From Chitinophaga pinensis (GTDB lineage: Bacteria; Bacteroidota; Bacteroidia; Flavobacteriales_D; Crocinitomicaceae), in assembly GCA_945861175.1 (NCBI GenBank), contig CAMATR010000173.1:1-5074 (forward strand): a DNA stretch of 5,074 bases. Reading direction: 5' to 3'. Positions 1-5,074 of this stretch are shown here, one piece after another. The translations under genes were made by a program, and so were the position numbers. The notes beneath the pieces were generated by a model. That model had not been told where the DNA came from. It made no database searches and saw only the letters and a list, made by a program, of their open reading frames with translations. The stretch's first letter is position 1, and every line of letters begins with the position of its first letter.

Positions 1-49
1 AAGGTAATTATGGGCCATGTGAATCTGTTGAGATAATCTCATTTGGTGA

Positions 50-919
50 TCAGTCGTTCTGACCTTGAACGCGGTCTGGATAATCAGTAATTATTCCAAC
101 TACACCTTTGTTAATTAGTTGATTGGATAGTTGGCTTTCATTCACCGTCCAAGCAAATGTGCTTATTCCTTTGTTTTTAAGTTGAAGCACCTTTTTTTTT
201 GAAATAGTTGGGTAATACATGCCAAGAACGGTTGGTGTGATATGAATTTCTCGGAGGAATTTTCGGTAAGATTTAAAAGGGGAATAGGTGAGGTATACCG
301 TTTGGATCGTTGAATCCAGAGCATATAGTTCCTCCAGTATCTTCGGATCGAAAGACATGTAATAGAGTTTGACATCCGAGGGGAGTTTCTTCGCCTCTGA
401 ATAAACCAATTTAGCGAATTCTTTGGGCTTTGGTTGTGAGATGCCATATTCTTTCTCCTCAGATTTTACTTCGAGCAGCAACGTTTTACCTTTGAGATTT
501 ACTTGTTCAAAAACTTCTTGAAGCAGTGGCTTTGAGACCGGCAATCCTTTTTGTTCAAGGTATCCTGGATTACCGTGAGAACCACAATCAAATTTTCGAA
601 TATCATTCTGAGACATAAGAAAGGTGTTGTACTTCTGTTCATCTGTGATCTCATTTCCCGAAGAGTCTGAACAGAAATCCTTTTTAAAATAGGGTTCGTG
701 TGAAACAACAAGTTGTCTATCCTTGTTAACCACCACGTCAAGTTCAATCCCATCTGCTCCCAGTTCAAGCGCTTTTTGAAATGCCGGAATACTGTTTTCG
801 GGAAGAAGTCCTCTGCAGCCGCGGTGACCGTAGTAGTTGACTTGTGAATATCCAAAGTTTACAAGAAGAACAAAGATGAATCCCGAGACATGTAAAAAGA
901 AGCAAAGGTTACGTATCAT
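50..919 (-). CDS. Exported glycerophosphodiester phosphodiesterase (GDPD family)
   Basis: This 289-residue protein should hydrolyse glycerophosphodiesters to glycerol 3-phosphate plus an alcohol, outside the inner membrane. Seen in the sequence, numbering from the chosen start: a hydrophobic signal peptide ending near YSQ (about 26); the GDPD opening YYGHRGCRG with H32 and R33; PEN with E41 and N42; GADGIELDV with E59 and D61; the second catalytic-type histidine in VVSHEP (H74); LLEVK with E150 and K152; and a closing AWTVN (W257) and GIITDYPDRV. This is the complete barrel order and normal length for the family. The frame is open upstream to ATG 1033, but ATG 919 directly precedes the signal peptide and avoids overlap with the upstream phosphatase gene, so it is preferred. 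No lipobox cysteine and no type IX tail are present, so the product is probably periplasmic. It lies 76 bases after the PhoD gene on the same strand, probably as its operon partner. The head-group specificity is unknown. Confidence 0.93.
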   Translation of the reverse strand: MIRNLCFFLHVSGFIFVLLVNFGYSQVNYYGHRGCRGLLPENSIPAFQKALELGADGIELDVVVNKDRQLVVSHEPYFKKDFCSDSSGNEITDEQKYNTFLMSQNDIRKFDCGSHGNPGYLEQKGLPVSKPLLQEVFEQVNLKGKTLLLEVKSEEKEYGISQPKPKEFAKLVYSEAKKLPSDVKLYYMSFDPKILEELYALDSTIQTVYLTYSPFKSYRKFLREIHITPTVLGMYYPTISKKKVLQLKNKGISTFAWTVNESQLSNQLINKGVVGIITDYPDRVQGQND

Positions 920-954
920 GTTTTTCTTAAGATAAATTGGCATTGAGCGAAGAA

Positions 955-977
955 TGCATTTAATTCGAATTGATGCA
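955..977. repeat. Imperfect palindrome in the phosphatase-phosphodiesterase gap
   Basis: Arms TGCAT (955-959) and ATGCA (973-977) flank the perfect 10-bp core AATTCGAATT (962-971), with TT on one side and G on the other. It lies in the 76-base gap between the two minus-strand genes. In RNA it could fold, but no T-run follows on the minus strand, so it does not look like a terminator. A protein-binding dyad or an mRNA-processing hairpin are both possible. The role is inference. Confidence 0.4.
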
Positions 978-995
978 GTAAGTTTTGATCTACAA

Positions 996-2807
996 TTATC
1001 TTTTGATAAATGAAAGTAATCTGCTCTGACCATTTTGCACCATTTTCAAACGATAGTCACCCGAAGCAAGCATTGATATATCTATGGTTGTAAGAGCAGT
1101 GTTGTTGTGATCAATCGAAAAGAATTGAGGTTGACAGCTCATTTCCTTTCCATCTGAAGCTATGATAAACCATTTTGTATCCTTCCATTGATTTCCAACC
1201 GATTGAATGTGAAGAATTTGCTCACTTGGATTGGGGTAAACTCCTATAATCGTTTCCGACAACAAAAGTTCAGAAATAGTTGCGAACCGACTGCACGGAT
1301 CAATGGTGTTCACGTTAAAAGCACCATGACCAACACTTGGAGTATTTGTTGAAACAAGCGCATTTGCTCCGGTAAGAGAGTAATATGATTTCTCGCACGT
1401 ATTGGCAGAATTCTGAGCGTCAATGGTATTGACATAATACCAGTCACCCTGAACCTTCTGTGATGTAAAATCTAAAATAACGAAGCCTCGTTTTGTAAGT
1501 TCTACGTATTTGAGATGAGGATTTTCGAAAGTAAGAATACCGCCTACATTTAGAGGAATTCCAGGGGAAGTAACGCTCGGTGTAACAAATTCCACTCCAA
1601 CGGGAGTATTATCCCTTTTCAGATCTATTGCCCAACTTGTATGAATATCCCCGGTTGCAACGACAAAATTAGAAATGTTGTTTTGAACTAAGTGGTCATA
1701 TAATCTTTGTCTTTCTGCAGGATATCCATCCCAACCATCGGTGTTAATTGGATTTCCAAACACATTTATTTCACCCATCATCACTTGATTTCCAAGAATT
1801 TTCCAGGTTTGAGAACTGTTCTGAAGTTCGTTTTTCAACCAATTAAATTGTTCCTCTCCAAGTATTGTGCGTGAGGTATCATTCAGTAGGGGGCTACTTG
1901 CAGTTACCTGTTCTTCTCTTCCTTCTAAACGCGTATCTAGCATAATAAGATTTGCCAGGTTTCCAAATTCAAAAGAACGGAATATTTGTGTGTTCCCTGT
2001 CGATTTTGGTCGGATAGGCAACCACTCAAAGAATGCACGCTTTCCATTTTCTTTGCGTATATCCCAATCGCCTTCGTCAGCCGTGTGATTTTCAGCGCCA
2101 TTTGCATAAGCGTCATTAGCTGTTTCATGGTCATCCCAAACGCAGATCCAAGGATAGTTCTGATGTAATTTTCGGAGTGCATTATCCATGTGATAACTTG
2201 AGTAACGCAGACGATAATCAGAAAGTTCGATGATTTCCTGCTCCGGCTCCCAAACGCGATCGATAGTTGAGTTCGGAGAATAATCGCCTGTGGCATATTC
2301 ATAAATGTAATCTCCAAGCATTAAAACGGCATCTACATCATTGCGCTCATTGATAGCATTATATACATTAAAGTAACCAGCCTCAAGGTTGGCGCATGAT
2401 ACAATCGCCAATCGAATATTCGAAATATCGCCGATTGGTAAAGTTTTTGTTCTACCTACAGCACTGAATGCTCCTTGGTGATCGAATTCATAGAAATAAA
2501 AAGTATTGGGTTCCAAACCTGTTACATCCACTTTGATTGTGAAGTCTTTCGAAGCATCGGTTATGTAGTTTCCTTCTGAAACCACATTCGTAAAGTTTGG
2601 GTCTGTTGCTACCTGATAGTGCACGGAGAGTGTTGCCGAGAAATCTTGCGGAGTGATGCGAGACCAAATGATTACCCTGTCACTCAAAGGATCACCAGAG
2701 GCAACACCATGATAAAAAGGAGCGATACATTCTGAAGGACTTACACTCGTTTGGCTGAAAGCAGTTCCAGTGAGTAGTAAAAGTAAAAGGTGGATAAAGA
2801 TTTTCAT
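996..2807 (-). CDS. phoD: PhoD-family alkaline phosphatase/phosphodiesterase with type IX secretion tail
   Basis: This 603-residue secreted metalloenzyme should release phosphate from phosphoesters and phosphodiesters. Domains in order: signal peptide (about 1-19, ending AFSQ); PhoD N-terminal Fn3-like domain (about 30-125) with FYHGVASGDP and VIIWSRITP; the catalytic PhoD domain (about 130-460); a linker; and a type IX secretion sorting tail (about 520-603) starting GVYPNPSEQILHIQ. Seen motifs include SCANLE with C138, LGDYIY with D166 and Y169, VWDDHE with D225, D226 and H227, LGNQVMMG (N340) and ATGDIHTSW (D387, H389). In characterised PhoD the equivalent Cys, Asp and Tyr bind iron and other residues bind calcium, so the active site appears intact. 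The tail is the Por family, which directs proteins through the Bacteroidota type IX system to the cell surface or medium. ATG 2807 is directly followed by the signal peptide and no nearby in-frame alternative exists. It heads the likely operon with the downstream phosphodiesterase and diverges from a broken phosphatase gene. Confidence 0.95.
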   Translation of the reverse strand: MKIFIHLLLLLLTGTAFSQTSVSPSECIAPFYHGVASGDPLSDRVIIWSRITPQDFSATLSVHYQVATDPNFTNVVSEGNYITDASKDFTIKVDVTGLEPNTFYFYEFDHQGAFSAVGRTKTLPIGDISNIRLAIVSCANLEAGYFNVYNAINERNDVDAVLMLGDYIYEYATGDYSPNSTIDRVWEPEQEIIELSDYRLRYSSYHMDNALRKLHQNYPWICVWDDHETANDAYANGAENHTADEGDWDIRKENGKRAFFEWLPIRPKSTGNTQIFRSFEFGNLANLIMLDTRLEGREEQVTASSPLLNDTSRTILGEEQFNWLKNELQNSSQTWKILGNQVMMGEINVFGNPINTDGWDGYPAERQRLYDHLVQNNISNFVVATGDIHTSWAIDLKRDNTPVGVEFVTPSVTSPGIPLNVGGILTFENPHLKYVELTKRGFVILDFTSQKVQGDWYYVNTIDAQNSANTCEKSYYSLTGANALVSTNTPSVGHGAFNVNTIDPCSRFATISELLLSETIIGVYPNPSEQILHIQSVGNQWKDTKWFIIASDGKEMSCQPQFFSIDHNNTALTTIDISMLASGDYRLKMVQNGQSRLLSFIKR

Positions 2808-2811
2808 GACT

Positions 2812-2819
2812 CAAAATTA
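2812..2819 (-). promoter_or_regulatory. Candidate Bacteroidota -7 box for the PhoD operon
   Basis: On the minus strand these bases read TAATTTTG, an exact match to TAnnTTTG. No clear TTG-type -33 element is found at the usual distance upstream; only a T-rich stretch near 2843-2846 is there. The box ends four bases before the ATG at 2807, so transcription would begin at or inside the start codon, giving a leaderless mRNA. Either that is real or the match is chance and the true promoter is higher in the 192-base divergent gap (2808-2999), which otherwise shows no clear regulatory motif. Partial matches TAATGTTG (2890-2897) and TAGTGTTG (2958-2965) face the other way. Confidence 0.35.
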
Positions 2820-2999
2820 GGATAGCTTTTTATCGAGAATATAAAATTGTGATTATGATTTTATTAATCCTCTTCATTCCAGGATAGAGTAATGTTGTAT
2901 GAGCGCCGTTTTTTGTAAGAATCTTAACCTAATGATAATACGCATTTCATTTTTTGGTAGTGTTGGTGTGTGAATTTTGGGGAGCTTAAAAATTTTCTT

Positions 3000-3892
3000 A
3001 TGGTGTTTTTCTCTTTTCGTCAAGTAAAATTATTTTTATTTATTGCCTTTCTTGGTAATACCTTCCTCCACATGGCTCAGTCCGTCATTCGTGGTCCGTA
3101 TCTTCAGTCGCCGACAGACAATTCGATAGTGATTAAGTGGCGTACCGATGTCAATACGCAATCGAAGGTGAGCTTCGGGACGAATCTTAACGATTTATCG
3201 CAAACTGTTCTCTTAACTAATTCCACGAAAGAGCATGCCGTACTTTTGCCTAACCTGCTTCCTTCAACAGTTTATTATTACTCAGTTGGCAATTCAACCA
3301 CGTCATTTACGGTTCCTTCTTTAAAGTACCGTTTTAAAACAAATCCTATTCCTGGCACAGCGGTTCCTACACGCGTTTGGGCTACAGGTGATTTCGGAAA
3401 AGGAAATACCGAACAGGTGGCAGTAAAAAATGCGTACATGAATCATGATGACTCGCTGGAAACCGATGTGTGGATCTGGTTGGGTGATAACGTTTACAAT
3501 GATGGTAAAGACGAGGAGTACCAAACCAAACTCTTTGAGTTGAATGGTTTCTCAAATGTTTTTTCATGGCTCCCTTTCTGGCCTAGTCCGGGCAATCATG
3601 ACTATAATACGGTATGGGACCAGATACATTTTTAGGGATTCCATACTCCAATATCCCTTTCGAGGACCACCAGGGGCCATATTATGATATGGTTCACGTT
3701 CCCACTCAGGCTGAGGCAGGTGGTTTTGCCTCTCAATATGAATTATTTTACTCCTTTGATTATGGGGATGTACATTTTCTTTCTCTGAATTCGGAAGTTT
3801 ATGATTTTACTCAAACATTTGACGGAATTAATCAGATGAAGGCATGGATCGATCAAGATCTTCCTATGAAAAACAAAATTTGACAATTCTTA
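3000..3892 (+). pseudogene. Broken purple-acid-phosphatase-like metallophosphoesterase, frameshifted and 3'-truncated
   Basis: This is a remnant of a secreted metallophosphoesterase. From ATG 3000 there is a signal peptide (about 1-28, ending HMAQS); a purple acid phosphatase N-terminal Fn3-like domain (about 29-115) beginning VIRGPYLQSP with TDNSIVIKWRTD; and the first metallophosphatase motifs ATGDFG (D131), WLGDNVY (D163, N164) and SPGNHDY (N199, H200, D201). This frame stops at 3633-3635. Family-like sequence resumes in the frame one base back as GPDTFLGIPYSN, QGPYYDMVHVPTQAEAGG and YSFDYGDVHFLSLNSE, then stops at 3881-3883. One missing G at 3616-3618 would join W and GPD smoothly. The later HHPPY-type and GHxH-type metal-binding motifs, and any C-terminal sorting tail, are absent, so the product could not be an active enzyme. 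GTG 2970 extends the frame, but ATG 3000 fits the signal peptide better. It diverges from the PhoD operon, which suggests a former phosphate-scavenging partner. The end at about 3892 is approximate. Confidence 0.88.
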
Positions 3893-4107
3893 ACAGAATT
3901 TCATCTCCTTTCAGTATTTAGTAACATTCAAAAGATGGTATAAATCGAATATTTAATAACTGTTTTTTAAACCAATTAGTATTATTAATTACTACGTCAA
4001 GGGTGGGGAGTTATCAAATCAAGATTATAAATAGGAATCTTGCACTGGTTTTACTTTCTAATTAAGATTAGGAGATCTTGAGATTTGATTACCGGATACA
4101 GAAAATC
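3893..4107. other. Non-coding stretch between the phosphatase remnant and the RNA terminator
   Basis: This is about 215 bases of AT-rich sequence with stops in all frames and no recognisable gene. It lies between the 3' end of the broken plus-strand phosphatase and the terminator of the minus-strand RNA, so both transcription units converge on it. The lost end of the phosphatase gene is not found here. Its only visible structure is an inverted repeat, listed separately. Confidence 0.6.
4013..4089. repeat. Long-arm inverted repeat
   Basis: ATCAAATCAAGAT (4013-4025) is matched in reverse complement by ATCTTGAGATTTGAT (4075-4089), interrupted only by a two-base insertion. A smaller hairpin (AAGATT 4021-4026 with AATCTT 4036-4041) competes with it. 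Neither arm is followed by a clear T-run, so it is not a standard intrinsic terminator. It could be a folded transcript end, a binding site or the trace of a rearrangement. No function is claimed. Confidence 0.45.
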
Positions 4108-4136
4108 AAAAAAAGCAGGCACAAAAGTACCTGCTT
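4108..4136 (-). terminator. Strong intrinsic terminator of the structured RNA
   Basis: On the minus strand AAGCAGGTAC pairs with GTGCCTGCTT around a TTTT loop, giving a ten-pair stem with one G-T wobble. It runs straight into seven Ts (4114-4108). This is a textbook rho-independent terminator. On the plus strand it lacks a T-run directly after the stem, so it is directional and fixes the strand of the RNA. Confidence 0.85.
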
Positions 4137-4574
4137 CTCGTTTCCGTTTAAAGAGTTGATACCTTTCAGTACTCACGCTTAAAACATCCTCTTTCTTAAT
4201 CAATAGTGAAATATAAGTAACTGGTTATTAACACCAGCTTCGGATTTGACAGTTTACCCTCACTTTTTAAAGTGGCTATTTCTGCTTCAATCAGTCATGT
4301 AGGTTGTCCTTACATGATTCAAGTTACCTTGCCTTTGGGCACAGAAACCTGGGTTTCTGTACTTATACTATATTTCAATCACTCTAAAGTCCACGGCTAT
4401 ATACCGTGCTTCGAATAAGACTATGCGAACACAGTCTTACTTGATCATTTAAGGATTTCCACCCTAAATAATAGAAGCTCTCACTTCCTTTGTGTCTGTC
4501 AGTTTGGAAGATTTTTTACAATCTTTTATGTCTGACCTAACCAATACTAAAAGAACGACTTTATCAATTAAGAC
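4108..4574 (-). ncRNA. Probable unrecognised structured RNA of about 465 nt
   Basis: Transcribed on the minus strand from about 4574 to the terminator at 4108; no reading frame of useful length lies inside. An exact TATCTTTG -7 box sits just upstream. The predicted 5' end, TCTTAATTGATA (4573-4562), can pair with TATTGATTAAGA (4205-4194): seven pairs, a TG/TG internal loop, then three pairs, closing the fold. Inside are hairpins at 4498-4536, 4416-4439 (10-pair stem with one G-U, UUCG loop), 4392-4408, 4339-4362 (10 pairs, CCAG loop), 4296-4316 (ACAA loop, one bulged A), 4261-4274 and 4219-4239. GCTTC (4478-4474) may pair with GAAGC (4412-4408) to form a multi-branch junction. Sequence between stems is purine-rich on this strand, as in folded RNAs. 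RNase P, tmRNA, SRP and group I/II intron signatures were not found. The class and function are unknown. The structure is from reading by eye and the 5' end is inferred. Confidence 0.65.
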
Positions 4575-4578
4575 ATAA

Positions 4579-4586
4579 CAAAGATA
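4579..4586 (-). promoter_or_regulatory. Bacteroidota -7 promoter box for the structured RNA
   Basis: The minus strand reads TATCTTTG, an exact TAnnTTTG match. A start site four to six bases on falls at about 4574, where the 5' strand of the RNA's closing helix begins. The -33 region has no good TTG element at normal spacing; the only TTG (4599-4597) is just ten bases from the box. The promoter may therefore be weak alone or need an activator. Confidence 0.55.
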
Positions 4587-4605
4587 TGTTGGTGTTCAAG
4601 GGATT

Positions 4606-4625
4606 CCATTGATGCGCATCAATGG
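4606..4625. promoter_or_regulatory. Perfect 20-bp palindrome, candidate operator
   Basis: CCATTGATGCGCATCAATGG is its own reverse complement over all 20 bases, with no spacer. Its centre is about 42 bases upstream of the predicted start of the structured RNA, a typical place for an activator, and next to the region where a -33 box is missing. It also contains the ATG (4612) of the small divergent ORF. A dimeric regulator controlling both directions is plausible but inferred. As RNA or extruded DNA it could also form a hairpin. Confidence 0.5.
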
Positions 4626-4836
4626 TGTAATTGATATTTATTTCAACTGCCATTTTTTGCTTTCTAACGAAGATTTAAAAACACCTATTTTGATAAATAC
4701 TTCAGAAAATAATCTTTCCTTAACATTCGATAAAAAATACATTTTAGCATCGCAAACGATATACAATTTAACCACAAAAACGCTACTAAATCGGTTTATT
4801 GTTGAGGAAGTAAGATTTCACAAATTTTTAATATAA
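4612..4836 (+). CDS. Possible small hypothetical protein, 74 residues
   Basis: An open frame begins MRINGVIDIYFNCHF and ends VRFHKFLI. It matches no family that I recognise. Hydrophobic and polar residues are mixed, without a clear signal peptide, membrane segment or metal motif; the composition (Ile, Leu, Asn, Thr, Lys) is that of an ordinary AT-rich gene. The frame is open a little further upstream (TTG 4609), but ATG 4612 has AAGGGA (4598-4603) eight bases before it, a possible ribosome binding site though unusual for this phylum. The ATG lies inside the 20-bp palindrome, and the gene diverges from the structured RNA, so the two could share control. It is isolated and short, and the frame may be chance. 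Confidence 0.3.
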   Translation: MRINGVIDIYFNCHFLLSNEDLKTPILINTSENNLSLTFDKKYILASQTIYNLTTKTLLNRFIVEEVRFHKFLI

Positions 4837-4928
4837 ACTTCTCAGTAAATTCAAGGGTTTCGAGCGACCTTTGCAAGGAAATTAAACCTTGAACAATGTC
4901 TTTCAAATTCAACGGCCGAAATGCCAAT

Positions 4929-5063
4929 TTATGTTCTCATCAGTTTGCTACTTTTTCCCTTCCACCGTTTTTGATTTCTTTTTTTACGTTTTTTGCCTTT
5001 AAAACCACCCAGCGCGAGGGTATCCACAAATTCGTTTCCCGCATGTTTAACCGACTGGTTATG
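4929..5063 (-). other. Possible gene end at the right edge, frame uncertain
   Basis: One minus-strand frame, open from 5063 to the stop at 4929-4931, reads protein-like: VKHAGNEFVDTLALGGFKG, then a lysine/arginine-rich tail. It has a TAG at 5064-5066 and no ATG before the tail. A second minus frame is open from the window edge to the stop at 4940-4942, and a plus frame is open from ATG 4896 to the edge. The bases near 5010-5060 are richer in G and C than the surroundings, which hints at coding. This could be the end of a gene, perhaps frameshifted, lying mostly beyond the window. I cannot name a family. Confidence 0.2.
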
Positions 5064-5074
5064 CTACCACTCAC

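Noticed and set aside
29..41. TGAGATAATCTCA palindrome just after the phosphodiesterase stop, as a terminator
   Set aside because: The arms are six bases with a one-base centre, too tight to form a hairpin loop, and no T-run follows on the minus strand.
920..1033. Upstream extension of the phosphodiesterase to ATG 1033 or ATG 943
   Set aside because: These starts put 38 or 8 extra residues before a clear signal peptide, and the first would overlap the upstream phosphatase gene. ATG 919 fits better.
1937..2317. Open frames overlapping the PhoD gene on both strands
   Set aside because: They are shadows of a strongly supported gene, with no family motifs of their own.
3606..3635. Programmed ribosomal frameshifting in the phosphatase gene
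   Set aside because: There is no slippery X-XXY-YYZ heptamer or evident downstream pseudoknot, and the gene is also truncated at its 3' end, which fits decay better.
4108..4574. RNase P RNA, tmRNA, SRP RNA or a group I/II intron
   Set aside because: The RNase P core GAGGAAAGTCC, a tRNA-like end with CCA for tmRNA, the SRP core and intron domain V or P7 patterns were all not found. Short resemblances such as ACAGAAACCC and GGGTAAAC are isolated.
4590..4610. tRNA T-arm suggested by GTTCAAGGGATTCC
   Set aside because: The loop does not close into a proper seven-base T-loop, and no acceptor or anticodon arm surrounds it.
4874..4891. CAAGG/CCTTG hairpin as a terminator for a right-edge gene
   Set aside because: Only five pairs with an eight-base loop and no T-run on either strand.

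Overview
The window reads as AT-rich chromosomal DNA of a Bacteroidota species, possibly Flavobacteriales, though the genus cannot be told. Three things support this. The large phosphatase ends in a type IX secretion (Por-type) sorting tail containing YPNPSEQ. Two sites match the Bacteroidota sigma-factor -7 motif TAnnTTTG exactly. Start codons mostly lack Shine-Dalgarno sequences.

Left part, minus strand: a probable two-gene operon for scavenging organic phosphate. A PhoD-family phosphatase/phosphodiesterase with a secretion tail (2807 to 996) is followed after 76 bases by an exported glycerophosphodiester phosphodiesterase (919 to 50). The first probably acts at the surface or outside the cell. 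The second would release glycerol 3-phosphate from deacylated phospholipids.

Middle, plus strand: divergent from the operon is a wrecked purple-acid-phosphatase-like gene (3000 to about 3892). It keeps a signal peptide, an Fn3-like N-terminal domain and the first metal-binding motifs. It then shifts frame at a GGG run (3616-3618) and stops before the last histidine motifs, so the cluster has lost a third phosphatase.

Right part, about 3890-5074: almost no convincing protein genes. The main feature is a probable unrecognised structured RNA of about 465 nt on the minus strand (about 4574 to 4108). It has an exact TAnnTTTG promoter, a series of strong hairpins (one capped by UUCG), a long-range helix joining the predicted 5' end to a site near the 3' end, and a strong intrinsic terminator. 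A perfect 20-bp palindrome sits just upstream of its promoter, centred near -42, and covers the possible start of a small divergent ORF (4612-4836). The window ends in a short stretch where several frames are open and none is convincing.

The candidate novel element is this RNA with its palindromic control site. It shows none of the diagnostic sequences I know for RNase P RNA, tmRNA, SRP RNA or group I/II introns, but I could not run a covariance-model search.
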